DNA of 13,343 nt from an uncultured Gemmatimonadota bacterium (GCA_946479805.1 CAMLHP010000048.1:1-13343); one strand, 5' to 3'; shown: positions 1-7,679, counted from the first letter of the stretch. A program made the numbers and translations. The notes: generated by a model not told the origin, from the letters alone.

Positions 1-1495
1 CGCCGCCGGCGATCCAGATGGCGGTGAGCTCGAGGATGCCGTGGCTCAGCACGAACTCGCCCAGGTAAGTGAACAGTCCCACGTTGGCGAAGTGGCCCGC
101 GACAGCGCCCAGCTGCAGTCCGTTGAATCCCAGCACCAGCAGCGAGCCGATCCCGGCGAAGATGCCGCCCGCGAAGCAGAAGAACGCAATCCGCACGTTG
201 TTGGTGATGATCCACGACGCTGTGAAGGGCCGCCCGCTCACCGCTATCGAGACATAGCGATCACCGGCCGCTGCCCGCTCCAGCCCGGCAGCGGCGCGCT
301 CGAGCATCACGGCCGGCAGCACTTCCTCGGCGCGCTCCGGCTGGTCACGCAGCATCCGGTATCCGATGGTTCCGGGAATCATGAACGCGAGGAAGCCGGC
401 GATCACGTACCAGCGCGCATTCACCACCGCCGCCGGCGACTCGACCGCCAGCACCCGCCACAGCTTTCGGAACCCGCCCCTGTCCGACCGGTAGAGCGAA
501 TTGTGTCCCGCGGCCACCAGCCGTTCCACCTGCGCCACGGTGCCGGCGGGCGCTCCATAAGTGCGAAGTCGCGCCAGGTCCGCAGCGATCTCGCGGTAGC
601 GGGCGGCGAACTCCGGCAACTCGGCCGCCGCAAAGCTGTCGAGGCCATCGCGCCTGGCCCGCTCGGCCAGCCGGGCGAATTCCTCCCAGCGTCCTCGCTG
701 CCGGACCTCAAGCTGCATCCACTGGCTGCCAAGGCCGCGTCCCGCTTCCCGTCTTTCGGTCTCTTCCCGATGGAGGAGCTCGAGCCTCGTGGCCAGCTCG
801 GCCGACGGGTCAAGGTCCTCAAGCGGGCCCGCCACTCGCGAGGCCATCGCTCCCAGCAACCGGTGGCTGGCCTCCGGTGCCAGCTCGGGGAGCCGGGCAA
901 GGGTGGCTCCGAGCAGTTGGTAATCCGCATCGGCCAGGAGCGGCGCCGAAAGTGCCGTCGTCGCCGCAGCAGCGGAGGATGCGAGCGCCTGCGGTCGCAC
1001 CCCCGCCTGGGGCTGGTCGCGAACCACCACGGTGCCGGCGACCAGGTCTCCGAGGCGGCGTGCCCTGGGATGGAGTGCCACGAGGATGGCGCCCAGAAGG
1101 TACGGCGGGGGAAGAAAATCGGCGGTGCGAAGCAGGTTGCGGATGACAGCGGCGCCGGAACCGATGGGATGGCCGGTCTCCATCACCACCCGGATGCCCA
1201 TGAGGCGCTTGCCCGGGGTCTGCCCGTCCCGCAGTGCCTCAAAGAAAGTGAAGTAGCCGTACCAGATGCCGAACATGGCCAGCACGGCGAGCGCCCCGGT
1301 CCAGGTGCCTCCCACGCCGGTCACGCCGCGGAGGATTGCCAGCGCAAGAATCAGCACCCCGATCAGGGCCTGGTCTATCACCGCCGCCGCGGCGCGAGAA
1401 CCCAGCCCCGCAACCTCGTGCTCCAGCCGGACATTCTCCGGCGTCTCGATGGCGAGGTGCCGCGTGAGCGACCTCTCGGGGCTGGAAGCGGCCAT
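1..1495 (-). CDS. RDD-SpoIIM fusion membrane protein (partial, 3' end beyond left edge)
   Basis: One uninterrupted minus-strand frame of 498 visible codons runs off the left edge. Residues about 28-160 are an RDD domain: the R34/D41 pair of the first helix, the hallmark GQTPGKRLMGIRVV at 91-104, and RLGDLVAGTVVVR at 147-159. An Ala-rich linker follows (160-190), then a mostly helical, charged stretch (about 200-345), a transmembrane helix at 362-379, and SpoIIM signatures: NNVRIAFFCFAGG from 432 with a long hydrophobic run, and SHGILELTAIWIAGG at 484-498. The missing C-terminus is probably 60-80 residues of SpoIIM. Elsewhere RDD and SpoIIM proteins of MoxR loci are usually separate genes, so this looks like a natural fusion. 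The reaction is unknown; it is expected in the inner membrane. The start chosen has GAGG close upstream. An in-frame ATG at 1525 would add 10 residues and cannot be excluded. The gene is divergent from the MoxR operon. Confidence 0.88.
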   Translation of the reverse strand, partial: MAASSPERSLTRHLAIETPENVRLEHEVAGLGSRAAAAVIDQALIGVLILALAILRGVTGVGGTWTGALAVLAMFGIWYGYFTFFEALRDGQTPGKRLMGIRVVMETGHPIGSGAAVIRNLLRTADFLPPPYLLGAILVALHPRARRLGDLVAGTVVVRDQPQAGVRPQALASSAAAATTALSAPLLADADYQLLGATLARLPELAPEASHRLLGAMASRVAGPLEDLDPSAELATRLELLHREETERREAGRGLGSQWMQLEVRQRGRWEEFARLAERARRDGLDSFAAAELPEFAARYREIAADLARLRTYGAPAGTVAQVERLVAAGHNSLYRSDRGGFRKLWRVLAVESPAAVVNARWYVIAGFLAFMIPGTIGYRMLRDQPERAEEVLPAVMLERAAAGLERAAAGDRYVSIAVSGRPFTASWIITNNVRIAFFCFAGGIFAGIGSLLVLGFNGLQLGAVAGHFANVGLFTYLGEFVLSHGILELTAIWIAGG

Positions 1496-1608
1496 GACCT
1501 CAACGTAGGCGTGGCGGGCCGACATTCGCCACTCGCGCCATGGACCCCGCAAGGCCACTATTCGGGGAATCCTCTCCTGGACCAGCCACCCTCGACCGGG
1601 GACCGCCA
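1496..1608. promoter_or_regulatory. Divergent intergenic region driving the RDD-SpoIIM gene and the MoxR operon
   Basis: This 113-bp gap (83 bp if the upstream ATG at 1525 is used) separates two divergent transcription units and must hold at least part of both promoters. I see no clear -35/-10 pair on either strand. The one recognisable element is a Shine-Dalgarno-like GGGGA at 1598-1602, six bases before a GTG at 1609. The function is inferred from position only. Confidence 0.3.
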
Positions 1609-2472
1609 GTGACCAGCGTCATGGACCTCCGTCCACTTTCCGTCGGCGAAACGCTCGACCGCTCATTCGGCATCTACCGGCGCCTGCTGGTGCCCCTGCT
1701 TCTGATCCAGCTGATCTGCGTCGCCCCTGTGTTTCCGCTCCAGCTGTACCTGGTGGCGAGCGGGCGGCAGCTGAGCGGGTGGTATTTCCTGTTTGGGCTG
1801 GTCGGCTTCGTGCTGTCGTCGCTGGCCAGCGCCGCGACCGCTCTGCTCATCGCCGAGCGCTACCTCGGGCGCGACCTCTCGGCCAGGGAATCGCTGCGAC
1901 GCTCGCTGCCGCGCGTGGGCGCGGTCATCGCCGTATCGCTGCTGCTGGGCCTGGTGCTCATGATCAGCGTGATGCCCTCGATGCTCTCCTGGGCGGCGGG
2001 TGCCGGCCTGATGGCGGTCGCCGCACAGGGCGGGGCCACACCGAGCGGAGGAAGCCTGGGGGCAACGGCTGGGCTGATGCTGGTTGGCGTCGTGCTGCTG
2101 GTGCTGCCGGTGGTGGTTGCATCGGCGCTCGCCGTGAGCCTGCCGGCGCTGATTGTCGAGCGGGTAAGTGCCGGCGCGGCGCTGAGCCGGTCGTGGGCCC
2201 TCACCAAGGGCCGCCGGCTGCGGGTTGCCTTCGTCATCTTCGTGCTGATGGTCATCCTCATGGTGCCCTACATCGGCCTGGCATTGATGTTCGGTTTCGC
2301 TGCCTCCCCCGACAGCCGTGGCGCAGCTCTCCTGTTCGTTGTGCAGTACGGGATTTCGCTGCTGCTGACACCACTGCTCTACTGCGTGATAACACTGCTC
2401 TATTTCGACCTCCGGGTCAGGCGCGAGGCCTTCGACCTCGAGATGCTCGCCGGCCAGGTGGCCACCGCCTGA
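1609..2472 (+). CDS. Six-pass membrane protein, GPDPase membrane-domain-like
   Basis: A 287-residue hydrophobic protein with about six predicted transmembrane segments (counting from the ATG at 1621: roughly 22-46, 53-78, 100-130, 148-178, 202-227, 236-262). The N-terminal MDLRPLSVGETLDRSFGIYRR, the central PALIVERVSAGAALSRSW and the C-terminal YFDLRVRREAFDLEML match membrane proteins annotated as 'glycerophosphoryl diester phosphodiesterase membrane domain'. No catalytic phosphodiesterase domain is present, so an enzymatic role is not implied. It is the first gene of the MoxR operon, three bases before the DUF4129 gene, as in actinobacterial versions of the locus. The GTG start at 1609 is preferred for GGGGA six bases upstream; ATG 1621 lacks a clear ribosome site but matches the family N-terminus. 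An ATG at 1540 gives an extension unlike the family. Confidence 0.8.
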   Translation: MTSVMDLRPLSVGETLDRSFGIYRRLLVPLLLIQLICVAPVFPLQLYLVASGRQLSGWYFLFGLVGFVLSSLASAATALLIAERYLGRDLSARESLRRSLPRVGAVIAVSLLLGLVLMISVMPSMLSWAAGAGLMAVAAQGGATPSGGSLGATAGLMLVGVVLLVLPVVVASALAVSLPALIVERVSAGAALSRSWALTKGRRLRVAFVIFVLMVILMVPYIGLALMFGFAASPDSRGAALLFVVQYGISLLLTPLLYCVITLLYFDLRVRREAFDLEMLAGQVATA

Positions 2473-2475
2473 CGC

Positions 2476-3084
2476 GTGCAGATTCCGGCTGACTCGCTTC
2501 GCGCAGTACTCGATTCCGTCTTCCGGGATCCAGCGTACCGCTGGGACTCGCCATCCACGGAACTTTCGTGGATCGCCGATCGCTGGCTGGCCCTGCTGGG
2601 CTGGCTGGCCAGCCTCGAAGGCAATCACCCCACGCTCTATCGCGTCTTCATCGCGCTGCTGGTGGCCTTGCTGCTGGTGATACTCGCCCATGGCGTCTGG
2701 GTGCTGGCTCGCACGGTCCTGGCGGCCCAGGCCCCGGCGGGCAACGGCGATGCCGCGTCCGTTGCGCCGGTTCGCGACGCTGCGTGGTACTGGCGCGAAG
2801 CAGATCGCCTCGCTTCGGCGCAGCAGTACGCCGAGGCGGCGCAGGTGGCATTCATCGCACTGGCGCGCGACCTCGACCATCGAGGCCTGCTCCAGTACCA
2901 GCCCTCGCAGACACCGGCCGAGGTGGCTCGCAGCGCTCGCCTGAGCGAGGAAGGCCGAGGACGGTTGCGGTCGCTGGTTTCGAGGCTGTACCTGGCTGCT
3001 TTCGGCGGCGGGCAGTTCGGAGCTGCTGAATGGGCTGGATGGCGGGAGCAGGCGGGACAGGAGTGGCATGCGGCCGCGGGTTGA
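2476..3084 (+). CDS. DUF4129 domain protein
   Basis: A 202-residue protein: a short soluble N-terminus, one transmembrane helix at about 56-83, then a C-terminal DUF4129 domain at about 108-195. The domain shows the family pattern of a helical AQQYAEAAQVAFIALARDL segment followed by an RGLLQY...TPAEVAR stretch (137-152), as in the charged four-helix, TPR-like domain of these proteins. The topology places this domain on one membrane face, probably cytoplasmic; this is inferred. Translation starts at a GTG three bases after the preceding stop, with no strong Shine-Dalgarno, which suggests coupling. Its end overlaps the DUF4350 gene by 17 bp. DUF4129 proteins are commonly encoded beside MoxR ATPases; biochemical function is unknown. 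Confidence 0.83.
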   Translation: MQIPADSLRAVLDSVFRDPAYRWDSPSTELSWIADRWLALLGWLASLEGNHPTLYRVFIALLVALLLVILAHGVWVLARTVLAAQAPAGNGDAASVAPVRDAAWYWREADRLASAQQYAEAAQVAFIALARDLDHRGLLQYQPSQTPAEVARSARLSEEGRGRLRSLVSRLYLAAFGGGQFGAAEWAGWREQAGQEWHAAAG

Positions 3085-4237
3085 GCTGGGGCTGGGGATC
3101 GCCGCGATGGTGCTGGTGGGGGCGCTCGCGGCGGGACTCGGCGCAAGGGCGGGCGGTCCCGACATTTCGGATGGACGCCGGTCCACCTACCTGACAGGCC
3201 CCTACGGCGCTCGCGGCTGGGCAACTGCACTGGAGCGGATGGGGGTGACGGTTGAGCGGCACCGGAGGCGCGAGCCGCCATCGCCACCGCCGCCGATGCT
3301 GGCCCTGCTCGATCCGTCACAGCCCATTTCGTCGTGGAGCGCGGCGCAGTTGATGAACCTGGCTGACTCAGGCACCGAGTTGCTGGCGGCGGGCCAGGGA
3401 GCAAGGGCGCTGATGGAGTGCGTCGGGTGGAGCACCCAGCATGTGATTCCGGGGCCGGCCACGGATTCTTCCAGTCTCCGCATCAATGCGATTCTGGTCC
3501 GGACCGGTCCCGGTTTCGAGGGGGCCGACTCATCAGACGACGGCACCGCTCCTGCCTGCGCCCGGCAGGTGGTCAGTTCCGGATTCCTGCTTTTCGCGCG
3601 GGACTCGGAGCCGGCCGCCGTGAGGTTGCGACTGGCATCAGGAGGCCGGATCACGCTGGTGGCCGACGGTACGCTCTTCAGCAATGCGGCGGTGCGTGAT
3701 ACCCGCGCCGGTGAGTTCGCGCTCGGCCTGGTGGCGGGACGGGTCTCCCGGGTGGTGGTCGACGAGGCGATCCATGGGTACGGTCCCGGCGGAGCGATGC
3801 TGTCGTCTGCGCGCGGCTGGCTCCGCGGTTCGCCGGCACGCTGGACCCTGGTGCAGCTCGCGGTGCTGCTGCTGCTGGGGCTGGCGGCAGCGGCCATCCG
3901 CTTCGGGCCTGTGGTTCCGCTCCCGAGGCGGCGACGCCGTTCGGCGCTCGAGCATGTGCGTGCGCTCGCCACGGCAATGAGCGCCGCGCGGGGACACCAG
4001 GTTGCGGTGACAGCGATGGTGCAGGGGCTGCATCGACGGCTGGGACGGCAGGGTGAGCTGCCCCGGGCCGAGCAGGACCAGTGGCTGGCCGGCCTGGAGC
4101 CGGCAATGCGCACCGCCGACGGCCGCAGCGCGGTTGCTCGGCTTCGAAAGTGGGTTCACGATGCGTCGGGCGCCGGCACGGTGCGCGACGCCGCCTTAGC
4201 CGTGGAGGACGTGTGGCAGGATCTCAGGCCCGGCTGA
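3068..4237 (+). CDS. DUF4350 domain membrane protein
   Basis: A 389-residue protein with an N-terminal membrane helix (about 8-27), a large presumably extracytoplasmic domain (30-255), a second helix (about 260-280) and a cytoplasmic C-terminal region. DUF4350 features are visible: STYLTGPYGARGWATALERMGV near 39-60, a LLDPSQP segment, the VVDEAIHGYGPGG signature (230-242) and the post-membrane RRRRRSALEHVRALA segment (287-301). The fold of this family resembles class I glutamine amidotransferase/GATase-like domains, but no catalytic function is established. The ATG is preceded by AGGAG at 3059-3063 with a four-base spacer and lies inside the end of the DUF4129 gene. Its own 3' end overlaps the MoxR gene by 25 bp. 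It is a stable member of MoxR-DUF58 loci and may be a membrane partner of the ATPase. Confidence 0.83.
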   Translation: MRPRVELGLGIAAMVLVGALAAGLGARAGGPDISDGRRSTYLTGPYGARGWATALERMGVTVERHRRREPPSPPPPMLALLDPSQPISSWSAAQLMNLADSGTELLAAGQGARALMECVGWSTQHVIPGPATDSSSLRINAILVRTGPGFEGADSSDDGTAPACARQVVSSGFLLFARDSEPAAVRLRLASGGRITLVADGTLFSNAAVRDTRAGEFALGLVAGRVSRVVVDEAIHGYGPGGAMLSSARGWLRGSPARWTLVQLAVLLLLGLAAAAIRFGPVVPLPRRRRRSALEHVRALATAMSAARGHQVAVTAMVQGLHRRLGRQGELPRAEQDQWLAGLEPAMRTADGRSAVARLRKWVHDASGAGTVRDAALAVEDVWQDLRPG

Positions 4238-5199
4238 CCGGGCAGGAAGCCGAAGGTTTCGCCGAACGGGCGCGTGCAGTGCTGGCATCGGTGGGACATG
4301 TGGTGCTGGGACAGGAGCGGGCGCTGGAGGAGGCGTTCTCCGCCTTTCTTGCGCGGGGGCACGTGCTGCTGGAGGGAGTACCCGGCACTGCCAAGACGCT
4401 GATGGTCCGCACTCTTGGCGAGGTTCTGGGGCTCTCTTTCCGGCGGGTTCAGTTCACGCCCGACCTCATGCCTTCCGACGTCACCGGCGTGAATGTTCTC
4501 GGCGCCGGTGGCGACTTCACCTTCCGTCCCGGACCCATCTTCGGCGACCTGCTGCTGGCCGATGAGATCAATCGCGCACCCGCCAAGACCCAGGCGGCCC
4601 TGCTCGAGGCCATGCAGGAGCGCCGTGCCACGGTTGATGGCGTGTCGCATCCCCTGCCTGAGGCCTTCACCGTGTTCGCCACCCAGAACCCGATAGAGTT
4701 CGAGGGAACCTATCCGTTGCCAGAGGCGGAACTGGACCGGTTCCTCGTGAAAGTGCTGCTGGGATATCCATCCGCCGCAACCGAGACCGGGCTCCTGGCG
4801 CGCGTGGTGGAAGGCTTCGAGGCCGATGATCCAGCTTCCTATGGAGTGAGCCAGGTGATGGACCGCGGCGGGGTCACCGCTCTACGTGCGGCGGTGCGGC
4901 GTGTGCGAGTGGAGCCGGCGCTGCTGGAGTACATCACCGCGCTGGTGCGTGCCACACGCGACACACCGGCCCTGACACTGGGTGCCTCGCCCCGCGCCAG
5001 CGTGGGACTGCTCAAGATGGCTCAGTCGGCGGCGATGCTGGCCGGGCGCGCATTCGTGATTCCGGACGATGTGAAGACCGCAGCGCCAGCGGTCCTTCGC
5101 CACCGCGTGATGGTGGCGCCCGAACTGGAGCTGGAGGGTGTCACTGCCGATGCAGCGCTGGCCTCCGCCATCGAACGGATCGAGGCGCCCCGCACGTGA
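4213..5199 (+). CDS. moxR: MoxR family AAA+ ATPase
   Basis: A 328-residue AAA+ ATPase of normal MoxR length. Motifs in order: Walker A GVPGTAKT (55-62), Walker B LLLADEIN (113-120), sensor 1 in FATQNPIEFEG (155-165), the conserved YPLPEAELDRF with the probable arginine finger (167-177), and sensor 2 GASPRAS (257-263) in the C-terminal lid. MoxR proteins act as hexameric chaperone-like ATPases that mature or insert metal cofactors or assemble complexes, often with a vWA partner; here that is probably the downstream DUF58 protein. The start is the GTG at 4213, preceded by GGAGGA at 4204-4209. A longer in-frame ATG at 4081 would read through DUF4350 coding sequence and adds non-family residues. 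The stop overlaps the DUF58 start as GTGA. All nucleotide-binding residues look intact, so an active ATPase is expected. Confidence 0.93.
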   Translation: MAGSQARLTGQEAEGFAERARAVLASVGHVVLGQERALEEAFSAFLARGHVLLEGVPGTAKTLMVRTLGEVLGLSFRRVQFTPDLMPSDVTGVNVLGAGGDFTFRPGPIFGDLLLADEINRAPAKTQAALLEAMQERRATVDGVSHPLPEAFTVFATQNPIEFEGTYPLPEAELDRFLVKVLLGYPSAATETGLLARVVEGFEADDPASYGVSQVMDRGGVTALRAAVRRVRVEPALLEYITALVRATRDTPALTLGASPRASVGLLKMAQSAAMLAGRAFVIPDDVKTAAPAVLRHRVMVAPELELEGVTADAALASAIERIEAPRT

Positions 5200-6506
5200 T
5201 CATCCCCACGCCCCGGTGGATGGCGGTTGCCGCCTGCATCGCCTGCATGGCGCTGCTGGGGTTCTGGTGGCCCGGCGCAGCGCTGCTGTCGCTGCTGCTG
5301 CAGGCGGCATGGGTCGCGGCCTTCATTCGCGACGGCGCGGCAGCGGCCCGCTGGCAGGTGTCGGTGTCGCGCGATGCGCCACCGGCGTTCTCCGAGGGCC
5401 GCACCTTCCCGGTGCGCTATCAGTGGGAATTCGGGGGAAACAGCAACCAGCAGGTCCGGGTGCGCGAGTGGTGGCCCGAGCCGCTGGGCGGAAGCTCGCT
5501 GCCCGAGAGACATCTTGTGCTGCATCCCGGGATCACCGACGAGCGGGTGGATGTCGAGCCGATTCGCCGAGGCGTTGGCAGGGGAGGATGCATCGCGCTC
5601 CGGCGGCTGGGCCCATGGGGTCTCGCGTGGCAGCAGTCGCGAATTGACCTGCCGTGGGAAGCGACGGTGTTTCCGTCGCTCACCGGCGTCGCCCGGCGCG
5701 GGCTGCCGACCCAGGCCGAGCGCAGGCGCGAAGCCGGGCTTCGCACCGCCCGGCGGCCGGGCGAGGGGAGGATGTTCGAGGGGCTGCGCGAATGGGTGCA
5801 GGGTGACGATACCCGCATCATCGACTGGAAGGCGACGGCCCGCCGCGGCAAGCCGATGGCCCGGATTTACGAGGACGAGCGGCGGCAGCAGGTGCTCCTG
5901 GTGCTCGATGCGGGCCGGCTGCTGGCCGCCGAGTCGGATGGCGTGCCGCGGCTGGAGCGTGCGATCGGCGCCGCGCTGAGGCTGGCCCACGCCGCGGTGG
6001 AGCAGGATGACGACGTTGGGATACTGGTGTTTGCCGACACGGTGCAGGCCTTCGCTCCGCCGCGCCGGGGGCGTCGCGGACTGCGCGCGGTGCTGGGCGC
6101 GCTTGCAGCGGTCGAGGGCCGGCTGGAGGAGAGCAACTACCCGGCGGCATTTCGCCAGCTGGCGCTCCGGAGCCGCCGCCGTGCGCTCACGGTGCTGTTC
6201 ACCGACGTGATAGACCGCGCGGCGAGTTCGGCTCTGGTGGCGCAGGCGGGTTCACTCCGTCCACGGCACCTGCCGGTGGCGGTGACACTGCGCGACTCGG
6301 CGCTGGAGCGAGCCGCTACGGTCCGCCCTGCCACCGACGCGGAGGCGTACGAGCGGGCCGCCGCCGAGGACCTGCTGCAGGCCCGAAGCGAGGCACTGGC
6401 CGTGATGCGGAGGCAGGGTGTGCTGGTGCTCGACGTGCCGCCGGATGCCGCAGCCGACGCGGTTACCGACAGCTACCATCGATTGAAGCGAAGAGGACTT
6501 TTGTAG
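5196..6506 (+). CDS. DUF58 (vWA-like) MoxR partner protein
   Basis: A 436-residue protein with an N-terminal pair of hydrophobic helices (about 8-45), a beta-rich segment (50-165) and the DUF58 domain. The DUF58 core is MFEGLREWVQGDDTRIIDWKATAR (193-216), with the conserved Arg-Asp-Trp spacing, followed by a vWA-like fold: VLLVLDAGR (233-241), DDVGILVFAD (272-281) and LTVLFTDVID (331-340). The MIDAS-like first motif is DAGR rather than DxSxS. I recall this form as common in MoxR-linked DUF58 proteins, so metal binding is uncertain. It is translationally coupled to moxR through a 4-bp GTGA overlap, with GAGG ten bases upstream inside moxR. It is the last gene of the operon; a repeat-rich region begins at its stop codon. 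It probably tethers the ATPase to the membrane or presents substrates to it. Confidence 0.9.
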   Translation: MIIPTPRWMAVAACIACMALLGFWWPGAALLSLLLQAAWVAAFIRDGAAAARWQVSVSRDAPPAFSEGRTFPVRYQWEFGGNSNQQVRVREWWPEPLGGSSLPERHLVLHPGITDERVDVEPIRRGVGRGGCIALRRLGPWGLAWQQSRIDLPWEATVFPSLTGVARRGLPTQAERRREAGLRTARRPGEGRMFEGLREWVQGDDTRIIDWKATARRGKPMARIYEDERRQQVLLVLDAGRLLAAESDGVPRLERAIGAALRLAHAAVEQDDDVGILVFADTVQAFAPPRRGRRGLRAVLGALAAVEGRLEESNYPAAFRQLALRSRRRALTVLFTDVIDRAASSALVAQAGSLRPRHLPVAVTLRDSALERAATVRPATDAEAYERAAAEDLLQARSEALAVMRRQGVLVLDVPPDAAADAVTDSYHRLKRRGLL

Positions 6507-6576
6507 CGGGAACTGCAAAAGCGTGAGCGGGAACTGCAGAAGCGTGAACGGGAACTGCAGAAGCGTGAACGGGAAC
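6505..6576 (+). repeat. 21-bp tandem repeat, three full copies plus a partial fourth
   Basis: Three consecutive 21-bp units lie at 6505-6525, 6526-6546 and 6547-6567, with a truncated fourth (AACGGGAAC, 6568-6576). The consensus is A(G/A)CGGGAACTGCA(G/A)AAGCGTG; neighbouring units differ by a single base. The first unit begins inside the TAG stop of the DUF58 gene. Because 21 is a multiple of three the array stays open in one plus frame, but I regard it as non-coding. It occupies the 5' half of the gap between two convergent genes and is complementary to the sequence that follows. Confidence 0.9.
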
Positions 6577-6589
6577 CTCCCGTTTACGC
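6563..6589. terminator. Hairpin between convergent genes, possible bidirectional terminator
   Basis: GCGTGAACGGGA (6563-6574) and TCCCGTTTACGC (6578-6589) form a 12-bp stem with one G.T pair and a three-base ACC loop. Beyond it the arms continue to pair imperfectly: the GAACTGC cores of the left tandem units face two 14-bp copies of CGCAGTTGC(G/A)GTTC at 6587-6600 and 6601-6614. The whole structure fills the 120 bp between the DUF58 stop and the HD-GYP stop. There is no U-tract on either strand, so intrinsic termination is inferred from position and fold only. An RNA-stabilising 3' end is equally possible. Confidence 0.5.
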
Positions 6590-6614
6590 AGTTGCGGTTC
6601 CGCAGTTGCAGTTC
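6587..6614 (+). repeat. 14-bp direct repeat complementary to the 21-bp array
   Basis: Two adjacent copies of CGCAGTTGC(G/A)GTTC at 6587-6600 and 6601-6614 differ at one position. Their reverse complement contains the GAACTGC core of the upstream 21-bp units. They therefore form the returning arm of a long snap-back structure. Confidence 0.75.
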
Positions 6615-6626
6615 CGCTTTCGAAGT

Positions 6627-7679
6627 TCAGGCCGGCACCAGCGCCTGCAGCTGCGGGAAGACATCGCCAAACGCCAGGACCACATCGGCGTCGAGCTGGC
6701 TGCCCGAGACTCGGCGGAGTTCGCCGAGTGCGGCTTCGGGCGCCAACGGGGCACGATAGGGACGGAGTGTGGTCATGGCGTCGAAGGCATCTGCGACGGC
6801 GATGATCCGGGCTTCAATGGGGATCCTGTTTCCGGCGAGACCGTCGGGAAAGCCCCTGCCATCCATGCGCTCGTGATGCGAGCGGACACAGCGGAGGACC
6901 GTGGGCGACTCGTGTGCCAGGGGTGACAGCATCTGCTCGCCAAGCGTGACATGCTCCCTTATCTGCCCCTGTTCAGCCTCGGTGAGGCGGCCGGGCTTGT
7001 GCAGCACCGCCTCCCGCGTTCCGATCTTGCCTATGTCATGCAACTCACCGCCGAGCCTGATGTCGTCGAGCGCACCGTCCTCGAGTCCTATGGCCCGGGC
7101 GGTGGCGACGGCGTAGTGGCTCACCCGGATGCTGTGTCCCCGGGTGTAGGCGTCCTTGGCTTCGAGCGCACGGGCCAGCAGCTGGACTCCCTGGAGGAAG
7201 AGTTCCTTGATGCGATTGCCCTGCGTCTGGAGGCGGGATTCGAGGTGCTGCTGGTAGAAGCGGTTGCGAAGGATGAGGGCACGCTTCTCGAGCGCGCTGG
7301 TGACGCGGGCCTCGAGCTCATGCAGGGAGATCGGCTTTACCAGGAAGTCCGACGCGCCCTGCCGCATGCACTCCACCGCGGTGGGTGCATCTGCGGCGTC
7401 GCTCATCAGGATGACCGCGGCGTCGGGTGACCTGTCGTGGAGTTCCGCGAGAAGGCGGAATCCGTCGAGGTCGGGCACCTTGAGGTCGGACACCACCAGT
7501 GGCAGGTCGCGGTCGCGCGAGAGGTGTCGCAGGGCCTCGAGTCCGGACGACGCCGAGTCGCAGCTGAAGCCCTGGGCTTCGAGCAGGCACGTCAGAGCTT
7601 CGCGCACACCGGGGTCGGCGTCCACGACAAGGCACCTTGCCGAGCCGTCAGCCAACGGCTCGGATACTGGAAATCGCAT
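6627..7679 (-). CDS. Response regulator with REC and HD-GYP domains (probable c-di-GMP phosphodiesterase)
   Basis: A 350-residue protein. Residues 14-130 are a receiver domain with acidic D20/D22, phospho-acceptor D65 in LVVSDLKVPDLDG, S93 and K115 in the LVKP motif. A helical linker (131-165) leads to an HD-GYP domain: GHSIRVSHYA (181-190), the metal-binding ELHDIGKIG (212-220), HHERMDGRGFPDGL (268-281) and ARIIAVADAFDAMTT (290-304). The GYP motif reads GFP, a change seen in some members; the metal-binding His/Asp residues are present. The inferred role is phosphorylation-controlled hydrolysis of cyclic di-GMP in the cytoplasm. The ATG at 7679 has AGGAA 8-9 bases upstream; an upstream ATG at 7814 would add 45 non-family residues and overlap the GH38 gene. 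No partner histidine kinase is visible, so it is probably an orphan regulator. It is convergent with the DUF58 gene. Confidence 0.92.
   Translation of the reverse strand: MRFPVSEPLADGSARCLVVDADPGVREALTCLLEAQGFSCDSASSGLEALRHLSRDRDLPLVVSDLKVPDLDGFRLLAELHDRSPDAAVILMSDAADAPTAVECMRQGASDFLVKPISLHELEARVTSALEKRALILRNRFYQQHLESRLQTQGNRIKELFLQGVQLLARALEAKDAYTRGHSIRVSHYAVATARAIGLEDGALDDIRLGGELHDIGKIGTREAVLHKPGRLTEAEQGQIREHVTLGEQMLSPLAHESPTVLRCVRSHHERMDGRGFPDGLAGNRIPIEARIIAVADAFDAMTTLRPYRAPLAPEAALGELRRVSGSQLDADVVLAFGDVFPQLQALVPA

Noticed and set aside
41..1612. A 523-codon plus-strand open frame across the left end
   Set aside because: It is antisense to the RDD-SpoIIM gene. Its translation is low-complexity, rich in Arg, Gly, His and Gln, and has no family features; the minus frame shows clear domain signatures throughout.
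1663..3186. A 507-codon minus-strand open frame opposite the first three operon genes
   Set aside because: It crosses two or more well-supported genes, has Gln/His/Arg-rich shadow composition and no recognisable domain. It is a GC-codon artefact.
5196..6506. DUF58 MIDAS motif (DAGR) as a lost active site
   Set aside because: I recall DxGR-type sequences as common in MoxR-linked DUF58 proteins, so this is probably not a defect.
6505..6614. CRISPR array
   Set aside because: The repeats abut each other with no spacers, and there are no cas genes.
6523..6759. A small open frame reading through the 21-bp repeats (repeating SVNGNCR)
   Set aside because: The repeats keep frame only because the unit is a multiple of three. 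It then runs antisense into the HD-GYP gene, with no ribosome site or conserved sequence.
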